A stretch of 64,000 nt of DNA from Phaeosaccion multiseriatum (taxonomy: Eukaryota > Ochrophyta, other classes): contig OZ218952.1 in assembly GCA_965112735.1 (NCBI GenBank), positions 992,001 to 1,056,000 of the forward strand. The letters are read 5' to 3'. The notes under the pieces were generated by a model. That model made no database searches. It saw only the letters and a list, made by a program, of their open reading frames with translations, and was not told where the DNA came from. The position numbers and the translations under genes are program-made. Every line of letters starts with the position of its first letter. Position 1 is the first letter of the stretch. Below, piece by piece: positions 39,223 to 50,461 of the stretch.

Positions 39223-41760
39223 CCACCAATGGCTGCCACCCTTCCTCCCTCTGCAGCTGCGAGCCCCCCTGCTACCCCTAAAAGCCCATTGGCATATTCT
39301 CCCCCCGTTACGCCGGACCCCACATCCGCGCCGGCGCCCGCACCACGGCCGAGGCCAGGCTGGCTACCCCCCCTGTCCTCCCACTCTCTGCGTTGAAAGA
39401 TTCGCAGCGTGTTATCGAAGCAATTTGCGGCGACAAATGGGCCGGACTCGTCTCTCTGCCCCGCCGCAGAGGGGCAGCCCGTGAGGTAGCTGTCGCATGC
39501 GGCCAGCACGAGGAGGAAGGGAGGGGGGCGGAGGGGAGGGGAGGGGAGGGAAGAGTTCAAAGAGGGAGGGCACACACACACACACACACACATACACACA
39601 TACACACACACGCACACACACACACTCACACACGCACACATACACACACACACACACAGACAGGCACACACACACGCACACACACACTCACACACTCACA
39701 CATACACACACACATGCACACACACACACACACGGCTCTCCTCTCTCGTCTTACCCACCCACCCCTCTCCTCTCCACCCACCCACACACCCCTTTCCCCT
39801 TTGGTCTCACCTAATGTAGATGGGCTCTTCAAGCTGAAACACGTCCAAGACCCCCCCTGTTCGAGCGTCCCACGTGACGATTTGGCCGCTGGAGTCAGAA
39901 GAAATCACCCTGAACGCAGCAAGTCAGGGAGGAGGAGAGGGAGGGAGGGAGGGAGGAAGCGCGGAGAGAGGGAAGGAGGAAGGATGGAGCGAGGACGGAG
40001 GGATGGAGCGAGGAGGGAGGGAGGGAGGGAGGAGGGGAGGGTGGGAGGAAGCGAGGAGGGAGGGAAGGAAGGAGGGATGGAGCGAGGAGGGAGAGATGGA
40101 GGGAGGGAGGGAGGGAGGGAGGGAGGGAGGGGAGGGAGGAAGCGAGGCGGGAGGGAAGGAAGGAGGGATGAAGCGAGGAGGGAGAGATGGGGGGAGGGAG
40201 CGAGGGAAGGACGGAGGGATGGAGCGAGGAGGGAGGGAGGGAGGGAGGGAGGGAGGGAGGGAGGGGACGAGGAAGGAGGGAGGGAGGGAGTGAAGGAGGG
40301 AGGGAGGGAAGGAGGGAAGGAGGGAGCGAGGAGGGAGCGAGGAACGGAGGGAGGAACGGAGGGAGGAACGGAGGGAGGGAGGGATGGAGAGATAAGAGCC
40401 CTTGTCTTTGGCCTTTCTAACAGGCATGCTCTGCCTTTGGGACAAAACACGAAACGTTTGTACGTGAGGGGACAGAGCAGAAAGAGCTGCTGCGAAGTGC
40501 AACAACGACAAGAGAAAGTCGTGCCTCACACGACACTTAACCGAAGAACCTCCTCCTCCTGCTCCTCCTCCTCCTCCTCCTCCTCCTCCTCCTCCTCCTC
40601 CTCCTCCTCCTCCTCCTCCTCCTCCTCCTCCTCCTCCTCCTCGCTCCCGCTTCCCCCTCCTCCTTCCTTCGCTGTGCTTACCGTCTTCCTTCGGCAAACA
40701 CACTCAAAGAGCTGACCGCTGCGCCACTTTGCCACGCCGCCACTCGCCCCAGCGGACAGCGAACGTCGAGAGTGTATATGCTCTTACTCGTGGACCCCGC
40801 ATAGGCCACAAGCGGTGCCACTTCGCCCCCCCCGCCCGCATCCCAACCTCCTCCTCCTCCTCCTCCTCCTCCTCCTCCTCCTCCTCCTCCTCCTCCTCCC
40901 TCCTCCCACTGTAGCGGCGAGGAGCAGCAGCGCACACACTGAATCAGCCCGTCGAGTCGGAGCAAGCTCGTCTTGAGCTGCACCGTCTCCACATCCCAGA
41001 GCCCCACGCTCTGATCAAATGACGCGGTCAGGAAGCTACGCCCCCGGGGACCCAGGTGACGTCACTGACGAGCTGATGATGCTCTACCAGACAGGCCTCC
41101 TGACTGTACGGGTACTTGGCCTGCCACAGTCGGACGGACTTGTCAAAGCCGGCACTGGCCACGAGGCTTCCCCCCGGGGAGTAGCACGCGGCGTATACTG
41201 CACCGGTGTGCCCTACGAGCTTGGCTTCGGCGACGAGAGTGCGGCTACTTCCTGAGCCTCTACCACCCGAGGACTCTCTCCCAGCGTTGGCGCGACCGGA
41301 GGTCATCGAGCCTAGGTCTGCCAAGTCGTCGAGCGTTGAGCCTGTGAGGGCGGGGCAGGGGCGCGGGGGGGAGAGAGAGGAGACGGGGAAGGGTCATGTT
41401 TCCTCCATGTTAAAAGAGTACACTGCGGGGTGTTGGGATAACTACACGCCATGCCATGCCCCCAACTCTTTTCAGTCTCCTCTCCCCCCTAAGGCCCTTT
41501 CTTTGTTATCACACTGTACCTGCAGTAAACACGTCGCCTCCTGTGCCTTCTGCACCCAGCGGCGGTATCTGCCCGCCATCCAGGCTGAAGATGCCCCCGC
41601 TGTTCGCCGACGCACTGCCGAGCATGTAGGACAGCTCATACACGCTCTTCTTGAGGGCCTCATTGTCCTTGCGCACCGCTTCTAGTGCCGTTTTCAGAGA
41701 GTTTCGCTCCGCACACACCGCCTCGTACTGGCTGGAGAGCTGGCCGGTGATCTTGGCCAT
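37790..41760 (-). CDS. WD40-repeat protein with N-terminal coiled coil (copy 1, complete 3' end, frameshift in exon 2)
   Basis: Minus-strand exons 41760-41520, 41341-40682, 39909-39811, 39489-39057 and 38464-37790 give about 700 residues. Residues 1-60 are a heptad-like coiled coil ([20 protein letters not shown]). WD repeats follow: [18 protein letters not shown] ... [27 protein letters not shown] ... [46 protein letters not shown], and the last [15 protein letters not shown] ... TVRIW. Poly-Gly, poly-Ala and His-11 runs interrupt the propeller. I could not place it in a named WD family. Compared with the second copy, a C5 run at 41041-41045 (C6 in copy 2) shifts the frame after WVPGG, so as assembled this copy is broken in exon 2 although it is the only one with the true 3' end. 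Confidence 0.75.
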
Positions 41761-41858
41761 GTTCCTCCCGCCTTGCTTGCTCCCTCCCTCCCACACCCCG
41801 CCCGCTTCGTTCTATACTCTCGGGTAGGCTGCTAGTACGTGCCCCCCCCCCCACTCTC

Positions 41859-41933
<75 letters not shown>

Positions 41934-44900
41934 TTTCTCTCCCTTTCTGGTCTCTCTTGTCTCCTCTTCTTTTTGATTATCTCTCTGTCTATTTCTCTCT
42001 TGATGCCATCGCGTGAACCTTCAATGGGGAGAGGGGGGCGTAGGAAAGCCCCCCTTTACACTTTTATCCTGTTTTTTTGGGTTTGATCACCCCATCATCG
42101 ATCATCTTTCCACGAGCGTATCACCAACACACCATCTTCAACAGGTTGGCACATGATGGCCCGAGGGACCGTGAAGCTCAATTAGCAATTAGAGCGCCCA
42201 GGGAACCAGACAAGCATAGGCGGGGATGAGGAGTCGGTGTTGATGTCCTCGACATCTCCTGTAGAACTATTTTCTCCTGGATTGTGCCTCAAACGAATCC
42301 GCTCTCCCGCCATCAGCAGTAAGACAGCCTTAGGTTAAAGGGGGGGGAAGGAGTTTCGCAATGGGGGCACAGTGGGAGATAGGAGAATGGGACGCCCCAG
42401 CTACGCCTCCCTCTATATACGTGTCTTTTGCTGTCGATGAAAGCACAAGCTGCAACAGCCTGCGCGCCGCCCTCAGCAACAGCGGCAGTACCGGGACCAG
42501 CAACAGTGGGGGGGAGCTTCCCCAGCCCGGCCGCCTGCGTCGTCGAAGTAATGACCAGGGATCGGCAACTATGTGGTTCAGAGACACCATTGAATGGACG
42601 CACGAGGTCAGTAGAGCACGTCATGGCGAGAGAGAGAGAGAGGTGGACAGCAAGACGGGCCTCGCAGGTCGTAACCCTCCTTACCGATTCACCTCCTTTT
42701 CTATGTGCACTGAACAACCCTGCCACACAATCTACTTATTCTGTTCTCTTCATTCGTTCGTTCTATCTGCATGTCTGTCTCCCTCGCCACCAACCAGGTC
42801 ACTCCGGATGCTTTTGCAGAGGCTCTCGCCCGGCAATTCAATTTAGACTTCGACCAAATGGTGGATGTTGCTGCCTCCATCGAAGCCCAGCTGCGAGAGG
42901 TGGAGGACACGGGGTCCCTTGGGGGGGCCGCTGCGGCAGCCGCAGCTGCTGACATGTTGCGGTGGGGCAGGAGTGCTGCGGCAAGGGCAGAGGTAGACAC
43001 AGCGGGGATGGCAGTGGATGGAGGAGGCGCAGGAGGAGGAGGTGGAGGAGGAGCAGAAGCAGGAGATGCTGCTGTGGCTGCGGCTGCTACTACTGCTACC
43101 GCTGCGAGTGTAGGGTCGGGGTCCAATGGGAAGGGAAAGAGCAAGCCGACAGGGGCGGTGGCAGCCGCGGACAGAAAGAGGAGGGAGAGGGTGGGCGGGG
43201 GAGAAACGCTATCCAGCGGCAGCGGTAGCGGTGTGGCGGGGGCGGCAGGTGGGGGGTCCCAAGCTAGCGCTGGTTTGTCTGTGTCCGGTAGTGGGAGAGG
43301 TGTCGGAGTCGGCAAGACGGCCAAGACGGCCAAGAAGACCGTTGTCACGAGGGGGAGGCCGCCAAGCAACAGCAACAGCGGCAGCAGCAGCAGCAGCTGT
43401 GCAGGTGTGGGTGTGGGAAGTGGTAATGGCGGCAAGGGGATGGCGGCGGCGCCTGCTACACAAGGGACAGGGAAGAAGGGAGGGAGGCTGCCGAAGAAGA
43501 AGAAGAAGAAGAAGAAGATGAAGAAGAAGGGCATCACACAGCCTGGGGGAGGGGGAAGACCTCTACTGGGAAGGCCTGCGCCTCTGCTGCTGTATCACCA
43601 ACTGCTACCGCTGCTGCTGCTGCTGCTGCTGTATCTGCTGCCTCTGCTGCTGCTATCTCTGCGGCCTCTGCTGCTGCTGCCGCCGCCGCCGCGGCCGCTG
43701 ACGACGAGCCAGCCTCTGTCGAAGACGGAAACCTCGAGCTGTGCACCAAGTGCTTTAAAGGAGGGGACATGCTTTGCTGCGACTTTTGTCCCAGGGCGTT
43801 CCACTTGCGCTGTTCGGGCTTGAGGACCAAGGTAAGTCAATGAATGGAAGGGGAGGGGAGGGGAGGCGGCATCGAATCAGAAGGGAATCAGGGAATACCT
43901 TCCCACATTCCGTTTCTTTTAAGAGGGGACTTACCCCCTGCTTGTCCTGCTTGTCCTTCCTGCCCCCCCTCCTCCCCATCCTCTTCCCTCCCTCCCTCCC
44001 TCCCTCCCTTCCTTCTTCCTTCCTTCCTCCCCTCCCTCCCTCCCCTCCCTCCCTCCTTCCCTCCCCTCGCTCCCTCCCCTCCTCCCTCCCTCCCTCTCCA
44101 GGACCTGCCTGAGGAAGAGTGGTCGTGTATGAGGTGTGTAGAGGGGTATGACTCAGCCGTGCCCGCAATCAGAGCGGCGGAGGAGGAGGGCATTATCGGC
44201 CAGGTGAGAGTGAGAGAACGAGCTATTTCAGTTTCAGCTTCTGTATGTCGGCCTTGACGTATTTTCGACTATTCACCGCCTCGCTCCACCTACTCCCTTA
44301 CTTACTCACTCACTCACTCACTCCCCCCCCCCCCCCCCCTCCCTCCCTCCCTCCCTCCCATTATCTCCCTCTCCTTTCCCTCCCTCCCTCCCTCCCTCCC
44401 TCCCTCCCTCCCTCCCTCCCTCCCTCCCTCCCTCCCTCCCTCCCTCCCTCCCTCCCTCCCTCCCTCCCTCCCTATCTCCCTACCTCCCTCCCCCCCTCCC
44501 TCTCCTTCCCCTCCCCCCCCCTCCCTCCCCTACCGGACTCGCCCTTCAGTTCCACGGCATCTTGGATTGGCTGCTGTCGCACGAGCTGGCAGACCCCTTC
44601 CTCGTAAGTACGCTGTAGTAGTTAGGAGGACTCTTGCCTGTGAATGACTGTGGTTGGGAAGTCGACTCTGTACTGGAGTGAACCTCCCTCCTCTCCCTCT
44701 CTCCCTCTCTCCCTCCCTCACCTGTCCACCTCGCTCCCCCCCCCCCCCCCCCACTCCTGCTCACGTTGTAACCCCCAATCCTGCTCACCTTGTAAACGCT
44801 TCTCCTTGCGCCCCACAGAAGGAGCTCGACACGACGCTGTTGGAAGACTACGACCAACTCATCCCCCATAAGATGGACCTGGGGCAGATCGAGAGCAAGC

Positions 44901-46604
44901 TTGAAGAGGGTTACTACTGCAGCTCGTCCACGATGGAGGATGGGGAAGGGGGAGGGGGAGGAGGGGGGGGAGGAGGAGGAGGAGGGGAAGATGATGTTGA
45001 TGCATTAGTGGAGGAGACTGCCAACAAGCCTCGACTACGGAGCTTTGTCAGCGATGTGCGGCTTGTGTTCAACAACTGCATGACCTACAACAAGGAGGTG
45101 AGTGAGTCAGTGAATGGTGTCAAGTACGAACAGTGAGTCAATCAGTCAGTCAATCAGTCAGTCAGTCAGTCTGTCTGTCTGTCAATCAGTAAAACAGATA
45201 GCCAGTCAGTGAGTAGTCAATCAGTCAGGCTGTCCATCATTCAGTCAATCATTCTGTCAGTCAGTCAGTCTACGCTCAAGTCAAGCATTCAGTCAGTCAA
45301 GCAGTCAGCCAGTCAGTCAGACATTCACTAGCTAGTCGGTCAGTCAGTCGGTCAGTCACTCAGTCATCAGTCCATCAGTCAGTGGTGAGCACGTAAGTAA
45401 ATTTGTTGTCAAGCACGAGCACAGTCCCAGTCAGAGCAGACAATGGAGAATCTGCTCTGCGATGCTTTGTTTTTAGACAAACTTGGGAGCTCAATCACTC
45501 ACCCACCCACCCACCCACCCATCCCCTCACTCACCCACCCATCCACTCACTCACCGTAATAGGGAACGGCAATCTACAGGGTGGCCGTCATTCTCCTCCA
45601 CTCCTTCAACCTCCTTTACCACGCGAGAATCAAGCCCCTCCTCGCCCCCGGAGAAGCACGTGAGCTTGAGGAAGCGGAGGCCGAGGATAGGAGACGGCGG
45701 CGGGCCACTGTTTCTAAGCTGAACAAGCGAATGGCGGCCCTGAGAAAGCGCAAGGGAGGCTGCAAGGCGCGTGCTGCAGCTCCTGTATCACCAACTGGTG
45801 GTGGTGGAGGTGCAAGTAGCGGCAAGGTGAAGGACGGGGCGGTCTCTGTGCCGAAGCGCAAGCGCGGCAGGCCTCGCAAGGACAGGACGCAGGAGCAGCA
45901 GCAGCAGTTGGTGGTCCAGCAGCCGACAGTATCGAAAAAGAAGAAAGCAGTCCCTACTACAGGTCAACAGCAGCAGCAGCAGCAGCAGGAGGAGGAGGAG
46001 GACCATCAGCCCAAGCGGAGCCGGAGCAGTTGGACGGGAAGCGTCAAGTCAGTCCGGTTAATCGCTAAGGAGCACCCCCCATCGCCACCACCACCACCCT
46101 CTTCCAGCCTTGCCAATCCGAATGATGGAATAGGGAAGAAGCAAGAGAAACGAGCCGACGTGTGTGCCCCAGGTGGGTTGATGAGTGGTCCAAGCCCAAA
46201 GCGAGTGAAGCTCGGCGATGCCCCTATCATTGATGACGATGACGAGGGGGAGGCGGAGGGGGAGGACGGGGAGGGGGGTTTTGGGTATGGGACGGATGAA
46301 GTCATTATTGAGACCACTAAGGGGTCACAGCAGCGGCCGGAGGAGTTCGCGTACCTGGGGGACGCAGAGGGGAGGGAGGAAGAAGATATGGAGGAGGATG
46401 AGGAGGAGGGGGGGGAGAAGGAGCAGGAGGAGGAGGACGACGAGGAGGAGGAGGACGAGCAGGAGGAGGAGGACGAGGAGGAGGAGGAGGAGGAGGAGGA
46501 GGAGGAGGAGGAGGAGGAAGAGCAGGAGGAGGAGGAGGAGGAGGAGGAGGGGGAGGAGGAGGAGGACGAGGAGGAGGAGGAAGAGGAGCGTCCACCGGCA
46601 GCAG
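38054..46604. repeat. Tandem segmental duplication, copy 1 (about 8.55 kb)
   Basis: The segment is repeated head to tail at 46608-55128. Coordinates differ by 8554 at the left end and drift to about 8524 at the right through indels in simple repeats. Unique sequence looks identical by eye across long stretches, including introns and the intergenic promoter. Only part of each end gene is included: the WD40 3' end lies left of 38054 and the bromodomain-gene 3' end lies right of 55128. Confidence 0.93.
41761..42570. promoter_or_regulatory. Divergent promoter region of WD40 and SNF5/PHD/bromodomain genes (copy 1)
   Basis: Contains a (CT)n tract (41861-41922), T-rich and AT-richer unique sequence, and an exact dispersed motif at 42118-42128. 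The 5' end of the plus-strand gene is uncertain: open frames starting at 42361 or 42428 could join the SNF5 exon, but they differ between the copies because a G-run is 7 in copy 1 (42508-42514) and 5 in copy 2 (51036-51040). Confidence 0.4.
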
Positions 46605-46654
46605 CAGCCCTCCTCCTCCCCCTCCGTCGCCCTTGCTTTGGTGATGGTTGGTGA
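42571..46654 (+). pseudogene. SNF5-like/PHD/bromodomain gene, copy 1: frameshifted and 3' truncated chimera
   Basis: Exons parallel the intact copy: 42571-42606, 42798-43831, 44102-44203, 44550-44603, 44819-45097 and 45563-46654. Two lesions are visible. A G5 run at 43551-43555 (G6 in copy 2) shifts the frame ahead of the PHD finger, so the finger is out of frame. After 46604 the reading frame crosses the duplication junction and reads antisense WD40 sequence, ending [15 protein letters not shown] at the TGA before 46655. The C-terminal 60 or so residues of the intact protein are therefore lost. The frameshift lies in a homopolymer and could be a sequencing error; the truncation could not. 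Confidence 0.75.
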
Positions 46655-46809
46655 GGTGGGACAGATGACTGAGGTCGAAAAGATGAATGAGGCCGTCAGC
46701 ACTCCCGGTGGCCACACAAAGCGAGTGCGACCAGTCCATGCCCGCCGACCCTTCGTGCCTGCCGTTTCGCATGGGTAAGTGCATCATGCCGTTTCGGTCC
46801 ACCCGACCG

Positions 46810-46843
<34 letters not shown>

Positions 46844-47735
46844 CGACACGATCTGATCTTCTATGCCCTCCAAGTCCGAGTAGTGAGCTCGACCCCATCC
46901 CTCTCATCCCTCCTGCCTCTCCTCGCTCGCCTGTGTGGTGGTGATCTCCTCCATTTGCGCCGAGCAGCACTCGTGGTGGCCGGTAATTGGGGCCACGGAA
47001 GAAACAGCTCCGAATAGGCTGTTTTGGTTTCGCAGGTGGGTGCCGTTCGCAATGTGGGTGCACATACGAGGGGAAGGATGGCGGACAAGCAAAGCAGTAC
47101 AAGAAGAGAAGCATACGCAGGCACGTACGAAAGTGGATTGGATTGGGAGGAGAGAGGGGTTAGGGGGGGGGTCAATTTATATATATATATCGTGTATACA
47201 TATCATATACATCGCATATACATTGTATATATGATACATATATACAATATATATATATGCGATGTGTATACACTTGATGAGGGATCGTGAACGGCGTGCA
47301 CAAGTCTCTGTGGAGAAGGGTGCTCCTTGGAGCAGGCACAGAAGAAGCTTCACCCAGGTGGGGTACAAGGACAAGAAAGGCTAGAGTAGAACAGAGAGTA
47401 GAGCAGCGAGTATGATATGTGGATGTATTGGGGGTAGAGAGAGAGACAAGAGAGAGAGAGAGAGAAAGAGAGACAGACAGAGAGAGACAGAGAGACAGAA
47501 AGAGAGAGAGACAGAGAAGAGAAGGAGAGAGAGACAGAGACTTGCAGAGAGAGGCAGATACAGACATGACTCACTCACCCACTCACGCACTCACTCACTC
47601 ACGCACTCACCCAGTTCTTGGTTTGGTGTCCTCGAAGAGCGCACATCAAGCTCAGAGAGGGGGACGGGGTCCCGCTCTCTTTCCGCCCCCACCCCACCCC
47701 TCCTCCTCCTCTTGCTCCTCCTCCTCCTCCTCCTC

Positions 47736-47776
<41 letters not shown>

Positions 47777-50306
47777 CCACCAATGGCTGCCACCCTTCCT
47801 CCCTCTGCAGCTGCGAGCCCCCCTGCTACCCCTAAAAGCCCATTGGCATATTCTCCCCCCGTTACGCCGGACCCCACATCCGCGCCGGCGCCCGCACCAC
47901 GGCCGAGGCCAGGCTGGCTACCCCCCCTGTCCTCCCACTCTCTGCGTTGAAAGATTCGCAGCGTGTTATCGAAGCAATTTGCGGCGACAAATGGGCCGGA
48001 CTCGTCTCTCTGCCCCGCCGCAGAGGGGCAGCCCGTGAGGTAGCTGTCGCATGCGGCCAGCACGAGGAGGAAGGGAGGGGGGCGGAGGGGAGGGGAGGGG
48101 AGGGAAGAGTTCAAAGAGGGAGGGCACACACACACACACACACACATACACACATACACACACACGCACACACACACACTCACACACGCACACATACACA
48201 CACACACACACAGACAGGCACACACACACGCACACACACACTCACACATACACACACACATGCACACACACACACACACGGCTCTCCTCTCTCGTCTTAC
48301 CCACCCACCCCTCTCCTCTCCACCCACCCACACACCCCTTTCCCCTTTGGTCTCACCTAATGTAGATGGGCTCTTCAAGCTGAAACACGTCCAAGACCCC
48401 CCCTGTTCGAGCGTCCCACGTGACGATTTGGCCGCTGGAGTCAGAAGAAATCACCCTGAACGCAGCAAGTCAGGGAGGAGGAGAGGGAGGGAGGGAGGGA
48501 GGAAGCGCGGAGAGAGGGAAGGAGGAAGGATGGAGCGAGGACGGAGGGATGGAGCGAGGAGGGAGGGAGGGAGGGAGGAGGGGAGGGTGGGAGGAAGCGA
48601 GGAGGGAGGGAAGGAAGGAGGGATGGAGCGAGGAGGGAGAGATGGAGGGAGGGAGGGAGGGAGGGAGGGAGGAGGGGAGGGAGGAAGCGAGGCGGGAGGG
48701 AAGGAAGGAGGGATGAAGCGAGGAGGGAGAGATGGGGGGAGGGAGCGAGGGAAGGACGGAGGGATGGAGCGAGGAGGGAGGGAGGGAGGGAGGGAGGGAG
48801 GGAGGGAGGGGACGAGGAAGGAGGGAGGGAGGGAGTGAAGGAGGGAGGGAGGGAAGGAGGGAAGGAGGGAGCGAGGAGGGAGCGAGGAACGGAGGGAGGA
48901 ACGGAGGGAGGAACGGAGGGAGGGAGGGATGGAGAGATAAGAGCCCTTGTCTTTGGCCTTTCTAACAGGCATGCTCTGCCTTTGGGACAAAACACGAAAC
49001 GTTTGTACGTGAGGGGACAGAGCAGAAAGAGCTGCTGCGAAGTGCAACAACGACAAGAGAAAGTCGTGCCTCACACGACACTTAACCGAAGAACCTCCTC
49101 CTCCTGCTCCTCCTCCTCCTCCTCCTCCTCCTCCTCCTCCTCCTCCTCCTCCTCCTCCTCCTTCTCCTCCTCCTCCTCCTCCTCCTCGCTCCCGCTTCCC
49201 CCTCCTCCTTCCTTCGCTGTGCTTACCGTCTTCCTTCGGCAAACACACTCAAAGAGCTGACCGCTGCGCCACTTTGCCACGCCGCCACTCGCCCCAGCGG
49301 ACAGCGAACGTCGAGAGTGTATATGCTCTTACTCGTGGACCCCGCATAGGCCACAAGCGGTGCCACTTCGCCCCCCCCGCCCGCATCCCAACCTCCTCCT
49401 CCTCCTCCTCCTCCTCCTCCTCCTCCTCCTCCTCCTCCTCCTCCCTCCTCCCACTGTAGCGGCGAGGAGCAGCAGCGCACACACTGAATCAGCCCGTCGA
49501 GTCGGAGCAAGCTCGTCTTGAGCTGCACCGTCTCCACATCCCAGAGCCCCACGCTCTGATCAAATGACGCGGTCAGGAAGCTACGCCCCCCGGGGACCCA
49601 GGTGACGTCACTGACGAGCTGATGATGCTCTACCAGACAGGCCTCCTGACTGTACGGGTACTTGGCCTGCCACAGTCGGACGGACTTGTCAAAGCCGGCA
49701 CTGGCCACGAGGCTTCCCCCCGGGGAGTAGCACGCGGCGTATACTGCACCGGTGTGCCCTACGAGCTTGGCTTCGGCGACGAGAGTGCGGCTACTTCCTG
49801 AGCCTCTACCACCCGAGGACTCTCTCCCAGCGTTGGCGCGACCGGAGGTCATCGAGCCTAGGTCTGCCAAGTCGTCGAGCGTTGAGCCTGTGAGGGCGGG
49901 GCAGGGGCGCGGGGGGGAGAGAGAGGAGACGGGGAAGGGTCATGTTTCCTCCATGTTAAAAGAGTACACTGCGGGGTGTTGGGATAACTACACGCCATGC
50001 CATGCCCCCAACTCTTTTCAGTCTCCTCTCCCCCCTAAGGCCCTTTCTTTGTTATCACACTGTACCTGCAGTAAACACGTCGCCTCCTGTGCCTTCTGCA
50101 CCCAGCGGCGGTATCTGCCCGCCATCCAGGCTGAAGATGCCCCCGCTGTTCGCCGACGCACTGCCGAGCATGTAGGACAGCTCATACACGCTCTTCTTGA
50201 GGGCCTCATTGTCCTTGCGCACCGCTTCTAGTGCCGTTTTCAGAGAGTTTCGCTCCGCACACACCGCCTCGTACTGGCTGGAGAGCTGGCCGGTGATCTT
50301 GGCCAT
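46317..50306 (-). pseudogene. WD40 gene, copy 2: 3' truncated chimera
   Basis: Exons 50306-50066, 49887-49227, 48455-48357, 48043-47611 and 47018-46317 on the minus strand. Exon 2 is in frame here (C6 run at 49586-49591), unlike copy 1. Exon 5 loses its true end at the junction near 46608. The last WD repeat ([15 protein letters not shown] type) is missing, and the frame continues into the antisense of the neighbouring acidic repeat. This gives a Pro-rich tail of about 95 residues (LLLPVDAPLPPPPRPPP and onward) before the stop at 46317. A seven-blade propeller is unlikely to close without the final repeat. Confidence 0.75.
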
Positions 50307-50404
50307 GTTCCTCCCGCCTTGCTTGCTCCCTCCCTCCCACACCCCGCCCGCTTCGTTCTATACTCTCGGGTAGGCTGCTAGTACGTGCCCCCCCCCCCAC
50401 TCTC

Positions 50405-50461
<57 letters not shown>

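Noticed and set aside
40425-40470. Plus-strand WD-like peptide ([11 protein letters not shown]) near the WD40 gene
   Set aside because: It lies on the strand opposite to the WD40 gene, inside its second intron, with no neighbouring exons in phase. It is probably coincidence.
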